Of a stretch of 64,000 nt of DNA, positions 53,070 to 61,729 are shown in pieces. Position 1 is the stretch's first letter. Each line of letters begins with the position of its first letter. A model generated the notes under the pieces. The model did no database searches. It was not told the DNA's origin and worked only from the letters and a program-made list of their open reading frames with translations. The translations under genes were made by a program, and so were the position numbers. The DNA comes from Streptomyces sp. NBC_01775 (lineage in GTDB: Bacteria; Actinomycetota; Actinomycetes; Streptomycetales; Streptomycetaceae): contig NZ_CP109104.1 in the NCBI RefSeq assembly GCF_035917675.1, positions 744,001 to 808,000 on the forward strand, read 5' to 3'.

Positions 53070-54089
53070 ATGGAACTCTCGCTGAACCGTCTCCGGATGC
53101 TCCGGGAGCTGGCCCGCTGCGGCACCCTCACCGAAGCGGCGGCGGCGCTCCACTACACGCCCTCCGCCGTCTCCCAGCAGTTGGCGGCGCTGGAGCGTGA
53201 GGTGTGTGTGCCGCTGCTGGAGCATGTCGGGCGCCGCGTGCGCCTGACGGAGACCGGGCGTGTGCTCGCGCAACACGCCGAGGAGATCCTGGCCGCCGAG
53301 GAGCGCGCCCGGATAGCGCTCGAGCAGGCCCGGGAAACCCTCACGGCCGACCTCACCGTGGGCGTACTGGCGACCCTCGCGGGCACCCTCGTGCCACCCA
53401 CGCTGGCCACCCTCGCCGAACGGCACCCCGGCGTACGGGTCAAGACCAGGGAGGTCGTACCGGAGGAGACGCAGTCGGCCGTACGGGACGGCGACCTCGA
53501 CCTGGCGTTCGTGCTGGACTATCCAGCCGCACCCGGCTCCGCCGTCCGGGACAGCGCCCTGGAGTGCACGCTCATCGGCGTGGAACAGCTCCACCTCGTC
53601 GCCCCGCACGGGAGCCTGGGCGCACCGACGGATCCCAGGGGGTCCGCCGAGCGGCCTCCCCCGGCTGCCGCTTTGCCGCGGCATACCGGCGAGGACCGTA
53701 CGGTTTCGGGCGCCCCGGTGGAGCTCGCGGACCTGGCCGAGTGCTCCTGGGTCGCGTCCGGGACCGACACCGAGTTCGGCCGCGCCCTGTTGTCGGTGTG
53801 CCGGGCGGCCGGCTTCACGCCGCACATCGCGCATCAGATCGACGAGCAGTCGACAGCGATGGCGATGGTGGCGATGGGTCTCGGCGTCACTCTGGTCGCC
53901 GAACTCGCGTTGCCGCTGCGGCCCGTGGGCGTCGACGTCTTCCCCTTCCGCGAGCCGATCAGGCGCCGGATCACCGTCATCCGGCGGACGTCGACCAGGG
54001 ACCGCCCGTCGGAGCGGGCCTTCGTCCGTGCCGCTCTGGACACGGCCACCTCGCTCCGGTTGCTCAAGGATCCGGCCGACGAAGGCTGA
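53070..54089 (+). CDS. LysR family transcriptional regulator
   Basis: 339 aa, ATG 53070. The N-terminal winged helix reads RMLRELARCGTLTEAAAALH, YTPSAVSQQLAALEREVCVP and LLEHVGRRVRLTETG, typical LysR. The C-terminal periplasmic-binding-like domain (~90-310) has a Pro-rich insertion at ~195-225 (GSAERPPPAAALPRHTGEDR) that is longer than usual. It faces the M24/MHS/DadA operon and probably activates it in response to its substrate. The start is nearly leaderless. Confidence 0.93.
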   Translation: MELSLNRLRMLRELARCGTLTEAAAALHYTPSAVSQQLAALEREVCVPLLEHVGRRVRLTETGRVLAQHAEEILAAEERARIALEQARETLTADLTVGVLATLAGTLVPPTLATLAERHPGVRVKTREVVPEETQSAVRDGDLDLAFVLDYPAAPGSAVRDSALECTLIGVEQLHLVAPHGSLGAPTDPRGSAERPPPAAALPRHTGEDRTVSGAPVELADLAECSWVASGTDTEFGRALLSVCRAAGFTPHIAHQIDEQSTAMAMVAMGLGVTLVAELALPLRPVGVDVFPFREPIRRRITVIRRTSTRDRPSERAFVRAALDTATSLRLLKDPADEG

Positions 54090-54094
54090 CCTCA

Positions 54095-54255
54095 GCACCG
54101 CGACACCGGCCGGGCAGTCCCCGCCCAGGGCAGTCGCGAGCGCCAAGGTCCAGCGGGGTCTTGCCCGGGTCACGCACCGCCCGCGGCTCGCGCCACGGCG
54201 CGAGCGCCGCCGGCAATGCCGCGTTCACGCCACTCTTCCGAGCCGTCTCCACCAG
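54095..54255 (-). mobile_element. IS1380-family transposase, N-terminal stub (copy 2)
   Basis: The minus strand reads NAALPAALAPWREPRAVRDP and GKTPLDL, then in another frame ALATALGGDCPAGVAVLRS. This is the IS1380 N-terminal block in two frames. It closely matches the stub at 48590-48715, 5.5 kb away, with LysR and the operon between. Confidence 0.6.
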
Positions 54256-54464
54256 CGGGACCGGGGATGACCCCGCGGCGCGGCACGGGCTGCGATCTCC
54301 CGGGCACAGCGGATCGGCGAATTGTTTTGGACATGATGAAAAATCCTGGGATCGGCCTTGCCCTCTCAAGATCGCGGTGACTCAATGGGACCGCTTCCGG
54401 AAGCTGACCAGCCATCAGATCTGGGGTGCGCACCCACCCCACCCCCACACGAAGGCGGGACTTC
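54256..54464. other. Intergenic
   Basis: No gene seen; must contain the promoter of the secreted-protein gene. Confidence 0.4.
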
Positions 54465-54935
54465 ATGAGACACGGCAGACTCGCAACAGGCACGGCCCTG
54501 AGTATCGGCGCCGCCGTCGCCGGCACGCTCGCCCTGGCACCGAGCGCCTACGCGGTGGAGCCGCAGACCGCCACGATCTCCTTCGACTGCGGAACATGGG
54601 GTTCGGGCGAGGCCACGCTCGACGCGACCCAGGACGGCACCGCCGCGACCATCACGGTCACCACCGACGCGATCACTTCACCCATCGACGTGGCGGCCGG
54701 CTCCGTCTCCTCGACGCTCACCCTGAGCAAGAACGAGACCGGGACCACGCAGTTCACCGGTAGCGCCAACCCGGCCCTCCCCGCCGGCAGCCCGGTCTCC
54801 ACCGGCCCACTGGACGGCACGGTCGCCTCCGGCGACGCCCTGGAGGCCCAGTCACTGACGATCACGGTTCTGGGTGTCACCGTGACCTGCGACGCCACCT
54901 CCCCGCAGACTCCCGGGCCATTCGTGTTCGACTGA
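54465..54935 (+). CDS. Small secreted protein, beta-rich
   Basis: 156 aa from ATG 54465 (GGCGGGAC upstream); an in-frame ATG at 54426 would hide the signal. Signal peptide, residues ~1-30 (RLATGTALSIGAAVAGTLAL and a likely APSAYA-VE cleavage). The mature part has two Cys (FDCGTWGSGEA, VTVTCDATS) that likely bond, and Thr/Ser-rich beta strands. Such small secreted proteins are common in Streptomyces, and this one shows no recognised catalytic site. A perfect terminator follows at 54960. Confidence 0.8.
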   Translation: MRHGRLATGTALSIGAAVAGTLALAPSAYAVEPQTATISFDCGTWGSGEATLDATQDGTAATITVTTDAITSPIDVAAGSVSSTLTLSKNETGTTQFTGSANPALPAGSPVSTGPLDGTVASGDALEAQSLTITVLGVTVTCDATSPQTPGPFVFD

Positions 54936-54959
54936 GCGCCCGACCGGGCCTAGGACACC

Positions 54960-54990
54960 GTCCCGGCACCGGGGCCCCCGGTGCCGGGAC
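54960..54990. terminator. Perfect terminator hairpin
   Basis: GTCCCGGCACCGGGG and CCCCGGTGCCGGGAC are 15-bp arms around a single C, 24 bases beyond the secreted-protein stop. Confidence 0.8.
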
Positions 54991-55065
54991 GACTGCGCGG
55001 CGCACAGCGTGCCACCGGCTCACGCCCCGGTCCCGGCGTCGTGGCCACTCCGGTCCGCAATCTCG

Positions 55066-55368
55066 TCAGCGTTCCAGCAGGACCCTGACGTCCCAGGCGT
55101 TCAGCCTCAGTTCTTCCCCCGCCTGGTGATCCGTGCCGTCGGGCACGTCCCGGACGACGGCGGGGCGCCGGACCGGTACCTCGGCCCAGGACCAGTTGTG
55201 CACGAAACGCAGCCTGCGGCCGTCGGGAGCGGTGGCACCCGTGCTGGTGACGCTCTCCTGCCCGAACCTCCAGCCGTCGTCCTGGCCGGGGACGGTCCAC
55301 CGGAGCAGTGAGGCGGCGAACCGGGTCCGGTACGGTGCCGTCTTCGCCGTAGGCGACGCCCCGAACAC
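55066..55368 (-). pseudogene. Beta-galactosidase (GH42-like) C-terminal fragment
   Basis: The minus frame reads LLRWTVPGQDDGWRFGQESV, TSTGATAPDGRRLRFVHNWS and HQAGEELRLNAWDVRVLLER, the C-terminal beta-sandwich of GH42-type beta-galactosidases (FVHNWS / LRLxxWDVRVL). The barrel and trimerisation domains are absent. It lies directly after the operon at 55402-61473 on the same strand, so the remnant may once have belonged with that locus. Confidence 0.55.
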
Positions 55369-55401
55369 GGCGCAGGGGCTGCTGGAGTGCCAGGTGTCGC
55401 G

Positions 55402-56265
55402 TCAGCGCTTGATCTCCTTGATCTTCAGCATGCGCGTGATGACCTTGTCGAGCTCGGCGTCGTCGAAGACCTTCTTCCAGTCGTCGCGGACGATCGATTC
55501 GCGGCCGTAGTCCATGGCGATGAGGCAGGCGTCGGAGAACGGGTTGGAGCCCTTGAGCGTGTTCGCGAGCGCGACCTGCGTGTGGCCGAGCAGCATGGCG
55601 CGGGCGGCGTTCTCGGGGACGCCGACGGTGTGCACGGTCTCGTGCAGCGCCTCGGTGAGCAGAGCGCCGACCATGCAGGCGATGGTCTCGACAAGGGTCG
55701 GCTCCAGGACGGCGAGCTGCTTGACGGTCACCCAGTGGACGTCGACGACCGGGGCGTACATGACGCGGATGACGGACTCGGCGAGCGCCTGCTTGTCGGC
55801 GTCGCCGCCCTCGTACGCGGCGACGACCTCCTGCGGCGCGGCGATACCGCCGAAGGTGTCCTGCCACTCCTCCTTGGTGGTGCGCTCCAGGAAGACGGAC
55901 GGGTGGCAGGGGTGCGCGCAGGTGTAGTGCACGTCGTCGCGGGCGAACAGCAGGCCCGCGTAGGCGGCGGCCGGGTCGAGGGTGAGGACGACGGCGCCCG
56001 GCTTCATCAGCGGCACCAGCTGCTCCGAGACGGTGCCAAGGACGATGTCCGGCACCGCGAGGATCACGACGTCGGCCTCCTTGGCGGCGGCGTCGGAGTC
56101 GGTCAGCTCGCGGCCGAGCGAGCGGATCAGCTCCTGCCCCTTCTCGGATGCCTCGCTGAAGAGCACCCGGAAGTCGCTCCCGACCAGGTTGTCGGAGACA
56201 CGCTGGCCCATCTTGCCGGCGGCCCCGATGACGGCGACGGTCTGGTTCGCGGTGGCCATGGTCAT
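55402..56265 (-). CDS. ApnO-like NAD(P) dehydrogenase with phosphogluconate-dehydrogenase C-terminal domain
   Basis: 287 aa from ATG at 56265, whose ATGA overlap with the gene before it decides the start. N-terminal Rossmann domain with VAVIGAAGKMGQRVSDNLVG, then a helical domain with HPCHPSVFLERTTKEEWQDT and VDVHWVTVKQLAVLEPTLVE. This is the family that includes D-apionate oxidoisomerase (ApnO), which oxidises and rearranges D-apionate to 3-oxo-isoapionate. Last gene of a six-gene operon whose other members fit the later steps. Specific substrate remains inference; close relatives also act on other C4-C5 sugar acids. Confidence 0.82.
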   Translation of the reverse strand: MTMATANQTVAVIGAAGKMGQRVSDNLVGSDFRVLFSEASEKGQELIRSLGRELTDSDAAAKEADVVILAVPDIVLGTVSEQLVPLMKPGAVVLTLDPAAAYAGLLFARDDVHYTCAHPCHPSVFLERTTKEEWQDTFGGIAAPQEVVAAYEGGDADKQALAESVIRVMYAPVVDVHWVTVKQLAVLEPTLVETIACMVGALLTEALHETVHTVGVPENAARAMLLGHTQVALANTLKGSNPFSDACLIAMDYGRESIVRDDWKKVFDDAELDKVITRMLKIKEIKR

Positions 56266-57077
56266 TCGCTCCTCAGAAGGGTGTTGCTGGAAAGGGTGCT
56301 GATGCTGTGCCGGGTCCACTGGTCTTCGAGGCGGGCCGTCGTGTCGAAGCCGTCGTCCTGCCACGGGAGCCAGTGCTCCACGATCTGGTTGATGCCGCGC
56401 TCGTGCGGCCGGACCGCGGCGGTCATGGCGGCGTAGTCCAGCAGGCCGGTACCCAGCGGGCAGCCCGCGTAGGTGAAGCCCACCCAGCCGTCGCGCCGGG
56501 TGAAGGCGAAGTCCTTGACGTGGACGTTGACCACGTACGGGGCGGTGGCCTCGACGACGTCGACGGGCCGCTCCAGGCGGGCGACGCTGTTCCCGGGGTC
56601 GAGGACGACGCCCAGCCGCCGGCTGCCCACGTTCTCCACCACGGTGACGAGGTCGTCGGTGGAGACCTGCTCGTAGGTCTCCAGGCCGAGGGTGACACCT
56701 GCCTCGGTGCAGGCGGGCAGTGCCTGCCGCAGCAGGGTCGTGGCCTCTTCGACGGTCGGCCGGTGGTCGGCCGTGTTCATCATGGAGCGGACGAGCGTGA
56801 CGTCCAACTGCCCGGCGATATCCAGGTACTTGGCCAGATGTCCGGGGCGTACGCCCCGGGTTCCGAGCTCCAGGGTCAGCCCCAGGTCGCGTGCGGCGTC
56901 GCGGACGTCGGCCAGGCGGGCGGCGTCGTAGGACTCGATGGGCGGGTAGTCGCAGATCTGGAAGACCCGGCCGCCGAGCTGATTGGTGTCCACGAGCATG
57001 TCCAGGAGGGACAGCGGCTTCGGAGCGCGTTCGGAGATCCGCCAGAAGTACGCGTACGTGCTGATGCCGTATGCCAT
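56262..57077 (-). CDS. Sugar phosphate isomerase/epimerase-type TIM barrel, OiaC candidate
   Basis: 271 aa from ATG at 57077. Xylose-isomerase-like barrel (AP endonuclease 2 family) with metal-ligand segments TLGLETYEQVSTDDLVTVVE, LGVVLDPGNSVARLERPVDV and VVNVHVKDFAFTRRDGWVGF. Members include epimerases and the 3-oxo-isoapionate decarboxylase OiaC, which would turn the ApnO product into L-erythrulose. Overlaps the downstream dehydrogenase (ATGA) and the upstream TIM-like gene (TGATG), so synthesis is coupled. Family secure; decarboxylase role is inference from context. Confidence 0.82.
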   Translation of the reverse strand: MAYGISTYAYFWRISERAPKPLSLLDMLVDTNQLGGRVFQICDYPPIESYDAARLADVRDAARDLGLTLELGTRGVRPGHLAKYLDIAGQLDVTLVRSMMNTADHRPTVEEATTLLRQALPACTEAGVTLGLETYEQVSTDDLVTVVENVGSRRLGVVLDPGNSVARLERPVDVVEATAPYVVNVHVKDFAFTRRDGWVGFTYAGCPLGTGLLDYAAMTAAVRPHERGINQIVEHWLPWQDDGFDTTARLEDQWTRHSISTLSSNTLLRSE

Positions 57078-57838
57078 CACGCCACCGCCGCACGGGGGTT
57101 GATCTCGTCGAGGATGTTCCCGACGGCCGACGAGTTGTGCGCGAAGCGCCCCAGGAACAGACCGCCGACCGAACCACCGAGGCGGGTGAGCAGGCCGGGC
57201 CCGGCGCTGCCGCCGTAGATGACGGTCGAGCCGGCGTACTGGGGACCGGAGTTCAGCCACTCCGCCAACGCCTCGCACACCGTGGTGATGTGCTCGGGCG
57301 AGGCCGGCTCGGGCGCGCCGATGGCCCACTGCGGCTCGTACGCGAGGACGACCTTGCCGCTGAGCCCGTGCAGCAGGCGCGCCGCCTCGGCGACGGTGCG
57401 GCGCGCGGCCTCCTCCGGCTCGACCGGGTCCAGTTCACCGACGCACAGGACGGGGGTGAGCTTGTTGCGCAGGGCGGCGGCCGTCTTCCCGGCGACGACC
57501 GTGTCGCCCTCGCCGTAGAGGCGGCGCCGCTCGGCGTGGCCGACCTCGGCGTAGCGGCAGCCGATCTCCCTCAGGTACGGGCCGGAGACCTCGCCGGTGT
57601 AGGCGCCGGTGTCCTCCGTGGCGATGTCCTGCGCGCCGATGTCGACGCCGCTGCGCGCGAGGACCCCGGCCACCGGCACGATCGCCGGGAAGGCGGGGAG
57701 CACGAACAGGCGGGCCGCGCCGCTGGTGACGGCGGGGTGCTCGTCGGCCAGTTGGACGATCTTCCGCGCCCAGTTGAGGGTCTCGTGGTGGCCGAAGTAC
57801 ATCTTCAGGCTCACCCCGAGCAGGACGGGGGCGTTCAT
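57077..57838 (-). CDS. Triose-phosphate-isomerase-like, probably L-erythrulose-1-phosphate isomerase (LerI/EryH type)
   Basis: 253 aa from ATG at 57838, stop overlapping as TGATG with RpiB. It has the TIM catalytic set: Lys in SLKMY, VGHAERR (His electrophile), catalytic Glu in AYEPQWAIG and YGGSAGP. The N-terminal motif is SLKMY instead of the glycolytic NWKMN, a difference seen in tetrulose-phosphate isomerases. Together with RpiB and a DhaK-type kinase it fits L-erythrulose 1-phosphate to D-erythrulose 4-phosphate. A second metabolic TIM for C3 sugars is less likely. Confidence 0.88.
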   Translation of the reverse strand: MNAPVLLGVSLKMYFGHHETLNWARKIVQLADEHPAVTSGAARLFVLPAFPAIVPVAGVLARSGVDIGAQDIATEDTGAYTGEVSGPYLREIGCRYAEVGHAERRRLYGEGDTVVAGKTAAALRNKLTPVLCVGELDPVEPEEAARRTVAEAARLLHGLSGKVVLAYEPQWAIGAPEPASPEHITTVCEALAEWLNSGPQYAGSTVIYGGSAGPGLLTRLGGSVGGLFLGRFAHNSSAVGNILDEINPRAAVA

Positions 57839-58311
57839 CAGGCGGCCTCGGACTCGTTCTCGTAGTCGCTCATCAACTGGACCTTCTCGGCGGACGGCGA
57901 GGCGTCGTCGAAGCGGTAGGTCAGCCACTCGGCGGCCAGCCGGCGGGCCAGTTCCAGGCCGACGACGCGCTGCCCGAAGGTGAGGACCTGCGCGTCGTTG
58001 GAGAGGATCGCGCGCTCCACGGAGAACGAGTCGTGAGCGGTGACCGCGCGGATCCCCTTGACCTTGTTGGCGGCGATCGCCACGCCCAGGCCGGTGCCGC
58101 ACACGAGCAGCGCCCGGTCGGCGTCGCCGCGCGCCACCATCTCCGCGGCGGCTATGGCGATCTCGGGGTAGGGGGTGTGCCCGTCGGCGTCCACGCCCAC
58201 GTCGGTCACGGAGGCGACAAGGTCGCTGGCCTGGAGGTCCTTCTTCAGTACCTCCTTGTACTGGTGGCCGGCGTCGTCGCTGCCGACGACCATCCGCAGC
58301 TGCTCACTCAT
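57838..58311 (-). CDS. RpiB/LacAB-family isomerase, probably D-erythrulose-4-phosphate isomerase (DerI/EryI type)
   Basis: 157 aa, ATG at 58311 after AAGGAC. RpiB pattern: [20 protein letters not shown], the catalytic Cys in [20 protein letters not shown] and the substrate-site [20 protein letters not shown]. RpiB-family enzymes isomerise ribose 5-phosphate or tetrulose 4-phosphates. Coupled to the TIM-like gene and 55 bases after the kinase gene. D-Erythrose 4-phosphate would enter the pentose phosphate pathway. Confidence 0.9.
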   Translation of the reverse strand: MSEQLRMVVGSDDAGHQYKEVLKKDLQASDLVASVTDVGVDADGHTPYPEIAIAAAEMVARGDADRALLVCGTGLGVAIAANKVKGIRAVTAHDSFSVERAILSNDAQVLTFGQRVVGLELARRLAAEWLTYRFDDASPSAEKVQLMSDYENESEAA

Positions 58312-58366
58312 GTGACATGTCCTTACGGGGAGTCAGGGGGTCAGAGGGTTGGAGAGGGTCGGGGTG

Positions 58367-60100
58367 TTACCGGCGGTGGGCGAGCGCGCTGTGGACGGCG
58401 CGGACTATCAGGGCGAGGGAGTGTGCGCCCGCGTCGGGGGTGCCCAGGGACTTCTCGGCGTGCGGACGGGCCCGTCCCATGCGGGGCAGCAGGCGCGCGG
58501 TGTCGCTGGCGGCCGTCTCGGCGGCGTCGGCGGCGACGTCCCAGGCGGCGGGCAGCGCGGCGCCCTCGGAGATCTGCCGGCCGAGCGTGTCGGCGAACGG
58601 TACGAGGACGTCGACCATCGTCTTGTCGCCGACCTCGGCGCCGCCGGCCTCGCGCACACCGTCGGACGCCCGCACGACTCCGCGGGCGACGGTCGCCGGG
58701 GTTGGCCGGTCGGTGTCGCCGAGCGCGTCGGCCATCGAGCGGAGGATGACGCCCCACAGAGCGCCGGAGGTACCGCCGGCCTTGTCCGCCCAGGCGTCGG
58801 CGGCCTCGGTGAGCAGGCTGCGGGCTCCGGCCCCCGACTCCTGGGCGCGCAGCGCCGCCTCGTGGGCGCCGCCGGCGCCGCGCTGCATGCCGATGCCGTG
58901 GTCACCGTCGCCGGCGACGGCGTCGATGTGTCCGAGTTCGTCGGTGTGCGCGTCGACGGTCTCCTTGATCAGCCGCAGGGCGTCGAGTGCGATGCCGGCG
59001 GCCCGGCGGGAGTCGTCACTCGCGCGGTACGGCTCGGGGCCGCTGTCGGTCTCCTGCGACGTCTCCTCCGCGTCGGCGGCGGCCACCTGCGGCACAGCGC
59101 CCTTCCGGTAGGCGGGTGTGTCGGCGGGCGCGGTCCACAACGCTTCGAGCGTGTCGTCGAGCCAGGTCACAGAGAGGGAGACGCCGGCCATGTCGAAGCT
59201 GGTCACGAGCTCGCCGACCTCGGGATCGACGGTCTGCACGCCCGCGTCGTCGAGCAGCTGGGCCACGCGCCGGTAGACGACGAAGAGTTCCTCGTACTTG
59301 ACGGAGCCGAGGCCGTTGAGGATCACGGCGGCGCGCTGTCCGCGCGACCCGGCCACGCCGTCGGGGAGTTCCTTCAGGAGGGTCGACACCAGGAGCTCGG
59401 CGGCCTCGTCGGCGGTGGGCACGGCCTGTTCGCCGATGCCGGGTTCGCCGTGGATGCCGAGACCGACGGCCATCCGCCCCTCCGGGACGGTGAACAGCGG
59501 GTGGTCTGCACCGGGCAGGGTGCAGCCGGAGAAGGCGATGCCGAAGGAGCGGGTGCGGGCGTTGGCGTGCTCGGCCACCCGCGCCACCTCGTCGAGCGGC
59601 AGGCCTTGCTCGGCGGCGGCGGCCGTGACCTTGAAGACGGGCAGGTCACCCGCGATGCCACGGCGCTTGTGAGCCTCCTCGGGCGCGGCGCTGGACAGGT
59701 CGTCGGCGACGGCGAGGGTACGGGCCGGGATGCCGTCGGCGGCCAGTCGCTCGGCGGCCTGACCGAAGTGCAGGACGTCGCCCGCGTAGTTGCCGTACAG
59801 GAGCATGACCCCGCCGCCGGACTGCGCGGCCTTGGCGACCGTGCGGATCTGTAGCGCGGAGGGGGAGGCGAAGACATTGCCCACGGCGGCACCGTGCGCG
59901 AGGCCCTGTCCGACCAGGCCGGAGAAGGCCGGGTAGTGGCCGGAGCCACCACCGATGACGACGGCCACCTGGCCGGGGACCTTCGCGGTGGCCCGGACCA
60001 CACCGCCGGGGACGGGGCGCACCCAGCGGCGATGGGCGGCGGCGAACCCTTCGAGTGCTTCGTCGGCGAAGGCAGCGGGGTCGTTGTACAGGCGGGTCAT
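58367..60100 (-). CDS. DhaK-DhaL-type ATP-dependent kinase, probably L-erythrulose kinase
   Basis: 577 aa from ATG at 60100, overlapping the MFS stop (ATGA). Residues ~1-330 form DhaK (VIGGGSGHYPAFSGLVGQGL, GLGIHGEPGIGEQAVPTADE with the covalent His), then a linker (~335-375) and DhaL (~380-570, VAGDGDHGIGMQRG metal-binding Asp cluster, DKTMVDVLVPF). Single-chain DhaKL kinases use ATP and include L- and D-erythrulose kinases. It is the phosphorylation step of the operon. Confidence 0.9.
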   Translation of the reverse strand: MTRLYNDPAAFADEALEGFAAAHRRWVRPVPGGVVRATAKVPGQVAVVIGGGSGHYPAFSGLVGQGLAHGAAVGNVFASPSALQIRTVAKAAQSGGGVMLLYGNYAGDVLHFGQAAERLAADGIPARTLAVADDLSSAAPEEAHKRRGIAGDLPVFKVTAAAAEQGLPLDEVARVAEHANARTRSFGIAFSGCTLPGADHPLFTVPEGRMAVGLGIHGEPGIGEQAVPTADEAAELLVSTLLKELPDGVAGSRGQRAAVILNGLGSVKYEELFVVYRRVAQLLDDAGVQTVDPEVGELVTSFDMAGVSLSVTWLDDTLEALWTAPADTPAYRKGAVPQVAAADAEETSQETDSGPEPYRASDDSRRAAGIALDALRLIKETVDAHTDELGHIDAVAGDGDHGIGMQRGAGGAHEAALRAQESGAGARSLLTEAADAWADKAGGTSGALWGVILRSMADALGDTDRPTPATVARGVVRASDGVREAGGAEVGDKTMVDVLVPFADTLGRQISEGAALPAAWDVAADAAETAASDTARLLPRMGRARPHAEKSLGTPDAGAHSLALIVRAVHSALAHRR

Positions 60101-61473
60101 CGCTGGGTCTCCGCGGGAGCTGAGGGGGCGGACGGGGACTGGGGGGCACGGGAGGCGAGGAAGATCATCAGGGCGGCGGACAGGAGCATGAAGGCGCCGA
60201 CGAGGTAGAGCGGCACGGAGTAGTCGCCGGTCCAGTCCTTGAGCCAGCCGGTGATGTAGCTGGAGGCGAATCCGGCGATGTTGCCCGCCGTGTTGATCAG
60301 GGCGATGCCGACCGCGGCAGCCGCGCCGGTCAGGAAGCGGGAGGGGACGGCCCAGAACACCGGCAGGGCGGCGAAGATCGAACAGGCGGTGACCGTGATG
60401 ACGGCGACGGTGGCCCCCGGGGAGCCCATGTAAAGGGCGAGGGGGATGGAGACGCCGCCGACGATCGCGGGCCCGGCGACGTGCCGGGTGCGGGTGCCGT
60501 TGCGGGTGGCGTGCCGGCTCCAGAAGTAGAGGACGACGGCGGCCGGCAGGTAGGGAATGGCGGTGATCCACGCCTTGTCCATCACGCTGAAGGTGGTGTC
60601 GAACTCCTCCTGGAAGCCGTTGATGATGGTCGGCAGGAAGAACGCGAGCGCGTACAGGCCGTAGACGAACCCGAAGTAGACGAGGGCGAGGATCCACACG
60701 CGGGCGTTGGTGAAGGCGGCCTTCAGGTCGCCCTTGGCATGCTTGCCCTCGTGACCCGTCTTCTCGGCGTTCTCGGCGGCGAGCTCCGTGGTGAGCCAGT
60801 CCCGCTCCTCCGGCGTGAGCCACTTGGCGTCGGCCGGGCGGTCGATCAGGTAGAACCAGGCGACGACGCCCAGCAGGATCGCCGGGACCGAGACGAACAG
60901 GAACATCACGCGCCAGCCCTCGAGCCCGAAGAGGCCGTGGTGGCCGATGAGCCAGCCCGCGAGCGGGGCGCCGAGGACCGTGGTCAGCGGCTGGGCCAGG
61001 TAGAAGAGACCCAGGATCTTGGTGCGGTGGCGGCTGGGTACCCACTGGCTCAGGTAGAGGATCGCGCCCGGGAAGAAGCCGGCCTCGGCGACGCCCAGCA
61101 AGAAGCGCAGCGTGTAGAGCTGCTCGGTGCCGTTCACCCAGGTGAACAGCAGTGAGACGACGCCCCAGGTGACCATGATCCGGGCCAGCCAGCGGCGGGC
61201 TCCGAAGCGGTGCAGGGCCATGTTGCTGGGGATCTCCAGCACGATGTAGCCGAGGAAGAAGATCCCGGAGGCGAAGCCGAACTGGGCGGCCGTGAGCGCC
61301 AGGTCCTCCCCCATCCCGTTGGGTTCGGCGAACGACACCGCGGTGCGGTCCAGGTAGTTCACGAAGAACATCAGGGCCACGAACGGGACGAGACGGGTCG
61401 AGATCTTCCTGATCGCCGACGCTTCGACGGCTGACCTCGGTTTCGCCACGGGCGACGCGGGACTGACAGGCAT
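60097..61473 (-). CDS. MFS transporter, anion:cation symporter (ACS) family
   Basis: 458 aa from ATG at 61473 after GAGGAG (6 bases). Twelve helices expected; motifs NYLDRTAVSFAEPNGMGEDL, ILEIPSNMALHRFGARRWLA and LLGVAEAGFFPGAILYLSQW are typical of ACS permeases, which import sugar acids such as D-galactonate, tartrate or phthalate. This favours an acid substrate for the operon rather than a neutral tetritol. Central loop (~200-260) is charged. First gene of the operon; promoter and FadR operator lie upstream. Confidence 0.92.
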   Translation of the reverse strand: MPVSPASPVAKPRSAVEASAIRKISTRLVPFVALMFFVNYLDRTAVSFAEPNGMGEDLALTAAQFGFASGIFFLGYIVLEIPSNMALHRFGARRWLARIMVTWGVVSLLFTWVNGTEQLYTLRFLLGVAEAGFFPGAILYLSQWVPSRHRTKILGLFYLAQPLTTVLGAPLAGWLIGHHGLFGLEGWRVMFLFVSVPAILLGVVAWFYLIDRPADAKWLTPEERDWLTTELAAENAEKTGHEGKHAKGDLKAAFTNARVWILALVYFGFVYGLYALAFFLPTIINGFQEEFDTTFSVMDKAWITAIPYLPAAVVLYFWSRHATRNGTRTRHVAGPAIVGGVSIPLALYMGSPGATVAVITVTACSIFAALPVFWAVPSRFLTGAAAAVGIALINTAGNIAGFASSYITGWLKDWTGDYSVPLYLVGAFMLLSAALMIFLASRAPQSPSAPSAPAETQR

Positions 61474-61599
61474 GGCCACTCCTCGGCTCTCCGGACAGCT
61501 CTGTCCGGACTTGGGGCACTCTCGGCACACGAAGGGGGTCAGCGGGGCTGGCCACGCCGGACGGGGCCGATCTGCGATTCACGCTAAGCCCGGTCCAGC

Positions 61600-61616
61600 A
61601 AATTGGTCACCAATTT
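61600..61616. promoter_or_regulatory. FadR-type operator in the divergent promoter
   Basis: AAATTGGT C ACCAATTT is a perfect 17-bp palindrome with the TGGTNACCA-type core of FadR-subfamily GntR regulators. It sits 127 bases upstream of the MFS start and 114 upstream of the regulator. A weaker TGGTCTACTGGT lies over the regulator start (61720-61731). Confidence 0.78.
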
Positions 61617-61729
61617 ACCAATGTGGCGAGGATCGCACTTCCTCCTCGCGGTGAACCCTTGACAAAACGGGCGCGATAAGACGCCATACACGCTCCCTGA
61701 GCAGGAGCGACGCGCCATCTGGTCTACTG

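Noticed and set aside
57077..57838. Glycolytic triose-phosphate isomerase
   Set aside because: N-terminal signature and operon context point to tetrulose phosphate metabolism.
58367..61582. 1071-aa transporter-kinase fusion
   Set aside because: Frame above 60100 is antisense-like shadow of the MFS gene; the ATGA overlap fixes the kinase start.
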